The notes below the pieces were generated by a model. The model was given only the letters and a program-made list of their open reading frames with translations. It had not been told where the DNA came from and searched no databases. Below are positions 53,307 through 59,980 of a stretch of 62,150 bases of DNA, in pieces. Within the stretch, counting starts at the first letter, position 1. Every line of letters starts with the position of its first letter. Made by a program: the position numbers and the translations under genes. Origin of the DNA: a virus; IMG/VR virus record IMGVR_UViG_3300034284_001445, positions 1-62,150 of that record, one strand, 5' to 3'.

Positions 53307-53358
53307 AGGTTTTATATTATGTTTCCATAATAATAGGAAAAAAGGTTTAAAAATCAAA

Positions 53359-53366
53359 CAAAAGTA
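53359..53366 (-). promoter_or_regulatory. Possible TACTTTTG -7 box of the GT4-dUTPase operon
   Basis: Minus strand TACTTTTG fits TAnnTTTG and lies about 50 bases before the chosen start, just after a terminator. No TTG at 17-23 bases was seen. Confidence 0.3.
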
Positions 53367-53367
53367 C

Positions 53368-53397
53368 AAAAAAAATGGGGAATATTAAATTCCCCAT
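53368..53397 (-). terminator. Terminator after the small DUF397-like gene
   Basis: ATGGGGAAT (53375-53383) pairs perfectly with ATTCCCCAT (53389-53397), loop of 5 bases, followed on the minus strand by an eight-base T run. It isolates the 53-kb accessory genes from the GT4-dUTPase operon. Confidence 0.87.
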
Positions 53398-53428
53398 AAT
53401 TTATTTTTTCTTAGTATGAACCTTAATT

Positions 53429-53617
53429 TTAAGATTCGTTAACAATTTCGTCAAATTTACCTTCTTTAGCCGCTTCAACAAAGTCAGCAAATTGGGTTTT
53501 AGTCCATGTTGTTATTCCTTCTGGTCCTTCTTTATCACCCAATACAATTGCGTTTTCTTGAACCTCAATAACTGGACAGCATTTGTTTTTACAAAATTTT
53601 ATTATATTATTACTCAT
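53429..53617 (-). CDS. Small Cys-containing protein, DUF397-like
   Basis: 62 residues. The order CKNKCCPVIEVQENAIVLGDK, then TTWTKTQFADFVEAAKEGKFDEI, follows the DUF397 pattern (Cys-x-Val-x-Val, W-T-x-x-x-F-x-x-F-V-x-x-x-x-G-x-F), a small family frequent in Actinobacteria and with scattered phage members. The function is unknown; the CxxxCC cluster could bind metal. It sits just before a strong terminator. Confidence 0.55.
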   Translation of the reverse strand: MSNNIIKFCKNKCCPVIEVQENAIVLGDKEGPEGITTWTKTQFADFVEAAKEGKFDEIVNES

Positions 53618-53637
53618 TTGTTTATTTATTTAAAGAG

Positions 53638-53799
53638 TTATTTTTTTGAGGTGATTGACCATATACCACCAACTAATGTCATGGCAGCGCCAATTAATTC
53701 ATTAGACAAAACATCTGTCGCCAAACCTTTTGCTACTAAAATACCGCCAACAAACGTCAATACGTGTCTTACGATTCCTAATACTTGTTCTTTTTTCAT
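53638..53799 (-). CDS. Small membrane protein, Pam3_gp28-like holin
   Basis: 53 residues from the ATG at 53799 to TAA at 53638. The sequence MKKEQVLGIVRHVLTFVGG, then LVAKG, ELIGAAMTLVGGIWSI and SKK matches the two-segment layout of the Pam3_gp28 putative holin family: two hydrophobic stretches around a short polar turn and a Lys-rich end. Holins release endolysin by opening the inner membrane. It lies between the 202-residue and 62-residue genes. A second holin-like gene is at 29.3 kb, so one may be an antiholin or have another role. Confidence 0.65.
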   Translation of the reverse strand: MKKEQVLGIVRHVLTFVGGILVAKGLATDVLSNELIGAAMTLVGGIWSITSKK

Positions 53800-53803
53800 A
53801 ATT

Positions 53804-54412
53804 TTACTTTTTAACTGATTTATTATTATTTTCTTTTAAAACATTTAATTTACCACCAAATATTTTGTCACCTATTTTAATTTGAAAATTCTCATCAATA
53901 CTAGTTTTTTTAGCTTGTTCTTCAAGAACAGTCTCAACGGTTTTTTTGATAATGTATTCAATTAACTCCCTATCCATTGTTAAAGCTGGGGCTGATTGAG
54001 CTGGTGCAACTGATCTTGGTTGTACAACTTCATCAATTTGTCTAATTTTAGGTTGTGCTTTAGCGATTTGCTCCATTAAATTATCCATACCAACTGGTAC
54101 CGTTGGGTCAACAATCGGATTATCGATGAACGACTGTAGTATTTCTTTAGGCATTTTTGATGATGACAGGTTTTTCATAGTGTTTTTAGGTACACCACCA
54201 CCAGCATTTCTTGTTCTAGCTGCAACTTGCTCTTCGGTTAAATATTCTGGTTCACGTTCTTGGTAGTTGTCTGAATAAACTTCTCTATTCATGCCCGACA
54301 TACCTCTATCTTGTGCCATTTTACCGCCAGTATTGGCTTCAACTTTTTCCATTACTATTCTTGCTTTAGCAATTCCTTGTGCTAATAACGCTGCTTTATC
54401 TTGATTATCCAT
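53804..54412 (-). CDS. Hypothetical protein, polar linker plus helix
   Basis: 202 residues, unrecognised. Helical start (ALLAQGIAKARIVMEKVEAN), a central Gln/Arg/Pro/Ser-rich disordered region, and a C-terminal helix (RELIEYIIKKTVETVLEEQAKK) followed by a strand motif (KIGDKIFGGKLNVL). This resembles virion or scaffold-like linker proteins. It overlaps the 211-residue gene by 8 bases upstream and ends 5 bases before the holin-like gene. Confidence 0.7.
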   Translation of the reverse strand: MDNQDKAALLAQGIAKARIVMEKVEANTGGKMAQDRGMSGMNREVYSDNYQEREPEYLTEEQVAARTRNAGGGVPKNTMKNLSSSKMPKEILQSFIDNPIVDPTVPVGMDNLMEQIAKAQPKIRQIDEVVQPRSVAPAQSAPALTMDRELIEYIIKKTVETVLEEQAKKTSIDENFQIKIGDKIFGGKLNVLKENNNKSVKK

Positions 54413-55040
54413 ATATGTTATATATCCATTTTAAGAATCCAGAACTATGTTCAGTTACAACCTCTTTGTCATTTGGGTTCTCAGGGACATTTTGTCCTTG
54501 AGGTTGGGGTTCCACTGGTTTTTGTTCTGGTTTATTTTTTATTTCTGGTTCTTTATAATTCATGTTAGCGTATTTAGGGTCTGTTGGTCCAGCTGGTTTG
54601 CTAGTATCTACATATTTTTCTGATCTACCAGAAGCCATTTTTAAATCATTACCATTTGACCTAAATTCAGCGCTATTTCCGTTTTTATCTGTATATCTTT
54701 GGTTATTAGTATCAAAGGTTCTTAATTGCTTACCTGTTGAATCGTAAACCATTTGTATACTACCATCTTTTATTTCATCTACAATAAATGTTTTATAAAC
54801 TTGGTTTTTAGTATTTGTCGCACCATTATATTGAAAAGCTCTTAACATGTCTTTACCTGTTTTATCACTTTTACCCAAAGCCACGGGTTCAACACGTCTA
54901 TAATTTTGGCGTGTATAACCTTTTTCATTTGGGTCACCTAGTTTAACACCTCTATACCAAAATACAATTGAATATTTATTTTCAATTGCGTATTTTAATA
55001 TGTCGAGTTTGTTACCACTTGTGTTTTCAATAATAAGCAT
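54405..55040 (-). CDS. WYL-like domain protein with Pro/Asn-rich tail
   Basis: 211 residues. Residues about 10-90 resemble the SH3-like WYL fold: LKYAIENKYSIVFWYRG, then YRRVEPVALGKSD, DMLRAFQYNGATN and YKTFIVDEI. WYL domains sense ligands or nucleic acids and often regulate defence or transcription, but there is no DNA-binding domain here. The second half is low-complexity Lys/Pro/Asn/Glu-rich, ending in hydrophobic FLKWIYNIYG. It could regulate phage or host transcription; the family call is by pattern only. Confidence 0.6.
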   Translation of the reverse strand: MLIIENTSGNKLDILKYAIENKYSIVFWYRGVKLGDPNEKGYTRQNYRRVEPVALGKSDKTGKDMLRAFQYNGATNTKNQVYKTFIVDEIKDGSIQMVYDSTGKQLRTFDTNNQRYTDKNGNSAEFRSNGNDLKMASGRSEKYVDTSKPAGPTDPKYANMNYKEPEIKNKPEQKPVEPQPQGQNVPENPNDKEVVTEHSSGFLKWIYNIYG

Positions 55041-55052
55041 AAATAAAAAAAA

Positions 55053-55316
55053 TTAAACTACAGATGAATCTGGATATGTATTACTGTCTTTATAATTGTT
55101 AACAGCAACCAATTTTGATCTTTCTTCAACATCAGTGGTGTTACCGATATCACCTTTACCCTTAGCGTCACCACTAAGTGCGTTAGGGTTTGTTGAGCTA
55201 TACTCAAAAGAGTTTGGTTTATACTCATTAACTGGTATTAATTTACCGTTTAGTTCTTGATCAGCAACCTGTCTTAATTGTGTGGATGCTGGTACTTTTA
55301 AAATGTTATCTGCCAT
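55053..55316 (-). CDS. Hypothetical small protein
   Basis: 87 residues, polar and Asn/Ser/Asp-rich with no recognised motif (ADNILKVPASTQLRQVADQE near the start; ends NTYPDSSVV). It lies 12 bases from the WYL-like gene and 2 bases from the 164-residue gene, so it is cotranscribed. Probably a small virion-associated protein; not proven. Confidence 0.65.
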   Translation of the reverse strand: MADNILKVPASTQLRQVADQELNGKLIPVNEYKPNSFEYSSTNPNALSGDAKGKGDIGNTTDVEERSKLVAVNNYKDSNTYPDSSVV

Positions 55317-55318
55317 GA

Positions 55319-55813
55319 TTATATTTTATTTATTAATTTTTTTATTCTAGTTATATCTTCAAGTAATGCGCTATTAAACATTATGTCTGGCGTATCCATT
55401 ACGTTATTTGGTAAATCGGTATTAAAATCATCCCCTTCAGAATCTTTTCTAAACTGACCGTTCATACCAGCATTTGTCCTAGCAACTTTATTACCCTGAA
55501 CTCTTTCTTTTTCTCTTTTTATGAGATCCTGAACCCAAACATTTAATACATCACCACCGTTTAAAGCGTATTCAACTGGATTAACCTCATCTTTATTTAC
55601 GTTATCAAAATATGATTTAATCATAGCTAAATTAACATACGGTTGATTTGGGTTATTCACCAAAAAATTAGCTCTTTTATAACCTTTAACTGTTTTGTGG
55701 TCTTTAAATTTTTTTAATGTATTTTTAATATGAATCAAAACCTCATCTGGTATGTCATAAGTCATACCGATAAGTTTTGAATTTACCTCATATAATTTTG
55801 AATTTTTATCCAT
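55319..55813 (-). CDS. Hypothetical protein
   Basis: 164 residues, unrecognised; helical first half with LIHIKNTLKKFKDHKTVKGYKR, Asn/Asp-rich centre, and a final helix (LLEDITRIKKLINKI). It overlaps the 190-residue gene upstream by 8 bases. No membrane, enzyme or nucleic-acid motif seen. The coupled arrangement suggests that it acts with its neighbours. Confidence 0.68.
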   Translation of the reverse strand: MDKNSKLYEVNSKLIGMTYDIPDEVLIHIKNTLKKFKDHKTVKGYKRANFLVNNPNQPYVNLAMIKSYFDNVNKDEVNPVEYALNGGDVLNVWVQDLIKREKERVQGNKVARTNAGMNGQFRKDSEGDDFNTDLPNNVMDTPDIMFNSALLEDITRIKKLINKI

Positions 55814-56378
55814 TTTTTAATGAGTCTTCAAAATAAGACATTAATAATTTTTTCTCACCTTCATTTAAGTTGTTCTTAAAAAATTCAAGAATTTTGTCAA
55901 ATTTATCAAAAAGCAATTTTTCTTTATCTTTAACTTCCTCTATACTCGTTGGCATATTCTTTGAAATAAGGTAATCATTGTCCGTTCTTTTTGAAATAAG
56001 ATCCTCAAGCATTTTAAACGCTTTTTCTTTGGCAATTTCTTTTAATTTATCTTTGGGGTCAATGACAGGTTTAACATCTTTTCTTTGTTTTACTTCAGTA
56101 AAATAATCCTCAAAAGTATGTTCCATACCTTTTTTACCCAAAAATTCATAGAATTTCTTAGGGTTGCTTTTACAATAATCTGCTTCGTTATTAAAAGGTA
56201 ATACAGATTCACCGTAATATCTTCTATAGTTTTGAAAAACAAACGGTTGTCTAGTTTTTAAAATAGTAGCATCAGTTGTATCATGAGTGGTGTTAACGTA
56301 ATTAATGTATTTTTTATCACCACTAATTATATCACCATCTGCATCAATAAATTCGTTTATATCTTTATTAGTGTTCAT
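55806..56378 (-). CDS. Hypothetical protein at the head of the accessory operon
   Basis: 190 residues, unrecognised. It starts MNTNKDINEFIDADGDIISGD and has a long Lys/Glu-rich helical second half (KLKEIAKEKAFKMLEDLI onward). It is the first gene after a TATTTATA box and a perfect inverted repeat, and overlaps the next gene by 8 bases. Probably the leading gene of the accessory operon to 53.4 kb. Confidence 0.7.
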   Translation of the reverse strand: MNTNKDINEFIDADGDIISGDKKYINYVNTTHDTTDATILKTRQPFVFQNYRRYYGESVLPFNNEADYCKSNPKKFYEFLGKKGMEHTFEDYFTEVKQRKDVKPVIDPKDKLKEIAKEKAFKMLEDLISKRTDNDYLISKNMPTSIEEVKDKEKLLFDKFDKILEFFKNNLNEGEKKLLMSYFEDSLKNG

Positions 56379-56402
56379 CCGATATTTTACTATAAATATC
56401 GG
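56379..56402 (-). promoter_or_regulatory. Inverted repeat overlapping the TATTTATA box before the 190-residue gene
   Basis: CCGATATTT (56379-56387) and AAATATCGG (56394-56402) are perfect complements around a 6-base loop, directly before the ATG at 56378. The right arm overlaps TATTTATA. It is not followed by a T run, so it is more likely an operator or RNA hairpin than a terminator of DNA polymerase. Confidence 0.5.
56391..56398 (-). promoter_or_regulatory. TATTTATA box before the 190-residue gene
   Basis: Sense CCGATATTTATA, 12 bases before the ATG at 56378; identical 12-base context (CCGATATTTATA) to the box at 30446-30439. Confidence 0.5.
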
Positions 56403-56422
56403 TGATTTGAGTAATATTTCAA

Positions 56423-59400
56423 CTAAACCGTAAATTCTTCATCTAGACCAGGTATTTTAAATCTTATTTCATCTGAAAACCAATAATCAGATTCATATTT
56501 CATTTTAGCCCAGAATTCTTTTTCCATTGGGGATGGTGTGAAAAATTCTTCCAAGGTGTCTTGGTCTTCAATATCGGTTGGCTGGTTATTTACTAAATCT
56601 AATTCAGATCTTAAGAACATTGTTCTTTCACCAGATTTTTTAATTAAAATTTTATCTCTAACATCAAGAGAGAAAGCAACTAATAGCGGTTCAACCTTTT
56701 TATTTAAGGCTTCCAAATATTTTGGTACGTTATATTCACCAATATAATCTGGTTGGTTCTCAATAATATCATTTGGTACTAATGTTGCGTACATTTCACC
56801 GTGTTTATCTTCTTGAGCATCACCATGCGATTTTGTTTTACCGTTATTAACGTAATAAATTGTATCACCAAGATTAACATCAATATCATGTTTAATCGCT
56901 AACTCCATGTGAGCTTGTTTAGCCAATTGTCTGCCATTTTTATCACCACCACGATTTATGTAAGCGTTTATTGATTTCTTAACTCTAGATTTTGTGGCAA
57001 TTTTTGCTAACGGTATCTCTTTATTATAAACCTTTTCAGCGTATTCATAGTAATATTGAACAAAATCATAACCATGGCCGTTTAATAACATTTTCATGCC
57101 TTTAGCTAAAAACTCCTCAATATAAACAGGCATAGCTTTTGACTTGATACTATTACCAGTTAAACTAATTGATCCATCATCTTCTAATAAAGCGTAGTTT
57201 TTTCTTGATAGGTTTATGGTTGCTGGCCAAATACCATCCAAACCAAGGCCCATCTCACCACGCATGTACGTATCGTTAAATTCAGCGACTATAGCTTTAA
57301 CACCTGTATATTCTTTACCAGCTTCAACTTCATCGTTTAATCCTTTACCAATATATGTATAGTGCTCACCGTTTTTAGGGGCCATAAAGTTCACACCATC
57401 CGTATCAAGTACCAAAGGTGTGTAACCACGTTTAACAAAAAATGTAACCATCAGTCTAAGGTATTGTCTTGCCGTACATGTAATACGTTCACTGACATCA
57501 ATTTCAGCCCATTGGAAAGCCATTGGTGCTCCAAGGGCACCGAACATCGAGTTAATAAAGATCTTAAGTGGTAACTGTTTACGTTTATATTTGTCAGCTA
57601 ATTGGTAATTACCCTCTTTTTTGTACTTGTCAGATAATTTCTTAGCGTTAAAACGTTCAGTGTGGAAATACTTTAACATCGATTTCATTGCACCGTTAAC
57701 ATCAACACTCGGAAATACATCATGAGCCAATTGAATAGCTGGGTATAGTGAATTGTAGTCCATCTTTCTTAAAGTGGTTGAGTATCCAACTTTAAATAAC
57801 CTTGATAAACCACCCGTGTAATCTCTTTTAACATCTGATACAGGTATCGCTAAATCATTTTCAAATGAATATGTCATCATCAATAACTTCCATAACCCAG
57901 CTGTACCCATGGTCGATACCCTTTGGTACGTTGTCGGTACCAATTTAGCCAACAAGAATGATGATTGATTATAAACGGCATCAACTTCCATGGTTTCCCA
58001 TAAATCATCAACCAAGTAACGCTCAACAATATATTTACCGTCAACTTCTTGGAAGGTGTTAATATAATCACGTAATGCACGTAATAAATCTATTAGATAT
58101 TTAAAAGTTTTTGGTGCTCTCATATCTAACTGAGCCAAACCTGTACCAATACCCATTTTAGGGAACACAATAGTTTTACCTTCTTTAATCTTTTCAATTA
58201 TCTGATTAATATCAGTATCAATATATTTTTTAATGGAATCAAAATCTTTGTCATTAAAATAAGATTCAGGTGTTGATTCTGGTGAATGTTTTGTTACAAC
58301 ACCGATAACATTTGGTTCACCACGCATTTCTTTTGCTTGACCACCAAGTCCTTGCCTCGTCATGTTATCACCAAAAACAAATATTTTATCTGGATTAGCT
58401 TGGATGTCTTCTCTACGAATGTAATCCATAAACTCTAAAGCTGGTTTTGTTTTAGTGTACGAACCAGTTCTATCGTCAAAATAGAATTTATCCTTTGAGT
58501 ACCATGTATTACCAATTTTATCACCAACAATGTAAACACGATTCTTTTTGGCAATCTTGTTATACTTACAAACATACTTTAAACCAACTGACTTCATACT
58601 TGAATCAATTGCTTGTGCACGCCTAGCTGAGTGGATAATGTCAATAACACTATAACCAAACATATTAGTTTGTGTATATTCTTCCACCTCATTACCAAGT
58701 TTAAGTACGCTTTTTTCTTTTCTTTGGATAAGCTCACCTGGTTTAAGTGTTATAGCTATATCTTGAATATTTAATCCAAGTTTTTGACAACGAACAAAAA
58801 AGAAATCCCAGTCAAAGTTAGCGCTATTATAACCAGCAATAATTGTTGGTTTAATGTCATTAATAACCTCGAAGAATTTTGTAATTGCTTGTCTTTCAGA
58901 TTCATCATCATCCTCAACTGGTATAATTTCTTTAACACCTTTATTAGTATAGACACCAATCAAAAATATCCTATTGATATGTGGATCTAAACCTGTTGTC
59001 TCTAAGTCAAATATAAATTTATGAATATCATCATATTCTTCATACCCTTTAAACAAACGTTTACCAGTGTGTATAAAGTATTGTTCAACAGGTGATATCA
59101 TTAAAAAGTGTGATCTAATATCGTTTCTTGTGTCATAGACATAGATGCCACCTTCTCTGAAGAAATCTAACATTCTTTTATTACCTTGATTACAAGTGAC
59201 CAAGTATCTATAACCCTCAAGTAGTTTTGGGTGATCACCACCTAAAGATTTAATTTCAATACCAAATCTTTGTCTAGCAGATTTAATCTTTGAATCGCTA
59301 TTACCATAAAAATTGGTTAATTCCTTAATCTTATTAAGATTTTTAATCCACATGAAAGCGAGTAACGGTTCTGTTTCGACATAGTTACCTCTTTCAGGAT

Positions 59401-59524
59401 CTTGTTTAACCTTATGGATTAGATTAGTTTCGGCATCGTACTCAACATTCACAATGTATTTCTCATCATTGTGTCCATTTAAAAATTTTTCTATTTCTTC
59501 AAGGGAAATTTTGTATTCGGCCAT
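56423..59524 (-). CDS. gp43: Family B DNA polymerase, T4 gp43-like, with inserted macro-like domain
   Basis: 1033 residues (T4: 898). Exonuclease motifs: Exo I FDLETTG (Asp173, Glu175), Exo II NSANFD (Asn233-Asp238) and Exo III YLVDD (Tyr503, Asp507). Polymerase motifs: A MDYNSLYP (Asp589), B KIFINSMFG (Lys654-Gly662) and C LDTDG (Asp707, Asp709). It replicates and proofreads phage DNA. Between Exo II and Exo III sits an extra ~115-residue module (about 371-487), which accounts for most of the excess length. A promoter with TATATTTG and TTG 19 bases upstream directly precedes it. No intein junctions (no Cys/Ser start, no His-Asn end) are seen. Confidence 0.95.
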   Translation of the reverse strand: MAEYKISLEEIEKFLNGHNDEKYIVNVEYDAETNLIHKVKQDPERGNYVETEPLLAFMWIKNLNKIKELTNFYGNSDSKIKSARQRFGIEIKSLGGDHPKLLEGYRYLVTCNQGNKRMLDFFREGGIYVYDTRNDIRSHFLMISPVEQYFIHTGKRLFKGYEEYDDIHKFIFDLETTGLDPHINRIFLIGVYTNKGVKEIIPVEDDDESERQAITKFFEVINDIKPTIIAGYNSANFDWDFFFVRCQKLGLNIQDIAITLKPGELIQRKEKSVLKLGNEVEEYTQTNMFGYSVIDIIHSARRAQAIDSSMKSVGLKYVCKYNKIAKKNRVYIVGDKIGNTWYSKDKFYFDDRTGSYTKTKPALEFMDYIRREDIQANPDKIFVFGDNMTRQGLGGQAKEMRGEPNVIGVVTKHSPESTPESYFNDKDFDSIKKYIDTDINQIIEKIKEGKTIVFPKMGIGTGLAQLDMRAPKTFKYLIDLLRALRDYINTFQEVDGKYIVERYLVDDLWETMEVDAVYNQSSFLLAKLVPTTYQRVSTMGTAGLWKLLMMTYSFENDLAIPVSDVKRDYTGGLSRLFKVGYSTTLRKMDYNSLYPAIQLAHDVFPSVDVNGAMKSMLKYFHTERFNAKKLSDKYKKEGNYQLADKYKRKQLPLKIFINSMFGALGAPMAFQWAEIDVSERITCTARQYLRLMVTFFVKRGYTPLVLDTDGVNFMAPKNGEHYTYIGKGLNDEVEAGKEYTGVKAIVAEFNDTYMRGEMGLGLDGIWPATINLSRKNYALLEDDGSISLTGNSIKSKAMPVYIEEFLAKGMKMLLNGHGYDFVQYYYEYAEKVYNKEIPLAKIATKSRVKKSINAYINRGGDKNGRQLAKQAHMELAIKHDIDVNLGDTIYYVNNGKTKSHGDAQEDKHGEMYATLVPNDIIENQPDYIGEYNVPKYLEALNKKVEPLLVAFSLDVRDKILIKKSGERTMFLRSELDLVNNQPTDIEDQDTLEEFFTPSPMEKEFWAKMKYESDYWFSDEIRFKIPGLDEEFTV
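58064..58414 (-). other. Macro-domain-like insertion inside the DNA polymerase exonuclease region
   Basis: Residues about 371-487 contain IFVFGDNMTRQGLGGQAKEM, RGEPNVIGVVTK and TIVFPKMGIGTGLAQL. From memory these match a small stand-alone phage and bacterial family (GDN, GGQA, RGEPN, GIGTGLA) whose fold looks macro-like; macro domains bind ADP-ribose. The flanks rejoin exonuclease sequence (DYIRR before, YIVERYLVDD after). Insertion rather than fusion is clear from motif order; ligand binding is inference. Confidence 0.8.
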
Positions 59525-59541
59525 AATTCGTTATTTTGGCA

Positions 59542-59571
59542 CAAATATAAGTATAAAACTTAAAAAAACAA
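59542..59571 (-). promoter_or_regulatory. Promoter of the DNA polymerase gene
   Basis: On the minus strand TATATTTG (59549-59542) is preceded, 19 bases upstream, by TTG (59571-59569), a full match to the Bacteroidetes consensus TTG-N17-23-TAnnTTTG. The box is 17 bases before the ATG at 59524. It is the best promoter in the window and suits an early or middle gene. Confidence 0.65.
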
Positions 59572-59578
59572 AAAAAGG

Positions 59579-59980
59579 TTAAATAATATCTGTTTTTACG
59601 AATGAATCGAGGATGTGTATGTATAATTCCTCTTGAATTGGTGCTATTAACTCACCATAAACTTCAGTTGGGTCGGCTAGATCAAACAAGGTTAATTTAA
59701 ATTCACCAAGAAACACCCCAGGTTTGTCGGTATCGTCTTTTGTAAATTGGTATGTTATGATATAGTTTTTGTAACCATTTTCGTCACAAGGATTTTCAAG
59801 TACAACATTTGCCGCTTTATTTGCAACTTTGTATATACCAGTTTTTTCATCTTTCATGGCAAATGTTACCACACAATTTTCGATTAACTCTTCGAAACGT
59901 CTAAAATCGTTGCGGCCATCTCTGAAAACTTTCATTTTCAAAATAGGTAATGTCGCGTTTTGTCTTATACTGAATATCAT
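59579..59980 (-). CDS. BppU-like baseplate upper protein fragment or small virion protein
   Basis: 133 residues, strand-rich. RQNATLPILKMKVFRDGRND, VVTFAMKDEKTGIYKVAN, NYIITYQFTKDDTDKPGVFLGEFKLTLFD resemble the N-terminal domain of phage baseplate upper proteins (BppU/DUF2479-like), which attach fibres to the baseplate. It lies just downstream of the GTSG-repeat protein (1-base contact) under a TATTTATA box, so a late virion protein is likely. Low sequence information, so the family call is tentative. Confidence 0.6.
   Translation of the reverse strand: MIFSIRQNATLPILKMKVFRDGRNDFRRFEELIENCVVTFAMKDEKTGIYKVANKAANVVLENPCDENGYKNYIITYQFTKDDTDKPGVFLGEFKLTLFDLADPTEVYGELIAPIQEELYIHILDSFVKTDII

Noticed and set aside
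53307-53369. N-terminal extension of the GT4 from the ATG at 53369
   Set aside because: The extension is hydrophobic, unlike GT4 starts, and covers the terminator and promoter region; MSKINILVQ at 53306 fits better.
56379-56402. Terminator of the DNA polymerase gene
   Set aside because: The hairpin is not followed by a T run on the minus strand and abuts a start codon; it is more likely regulatory.
58064-58414. Intein in DNA polymerase
   Set aside because: No Cys or Ser at the left junction, no His-Asn at the right, no splicing blocks or endonuclease motifs; the segment matches a small globular domain instead.
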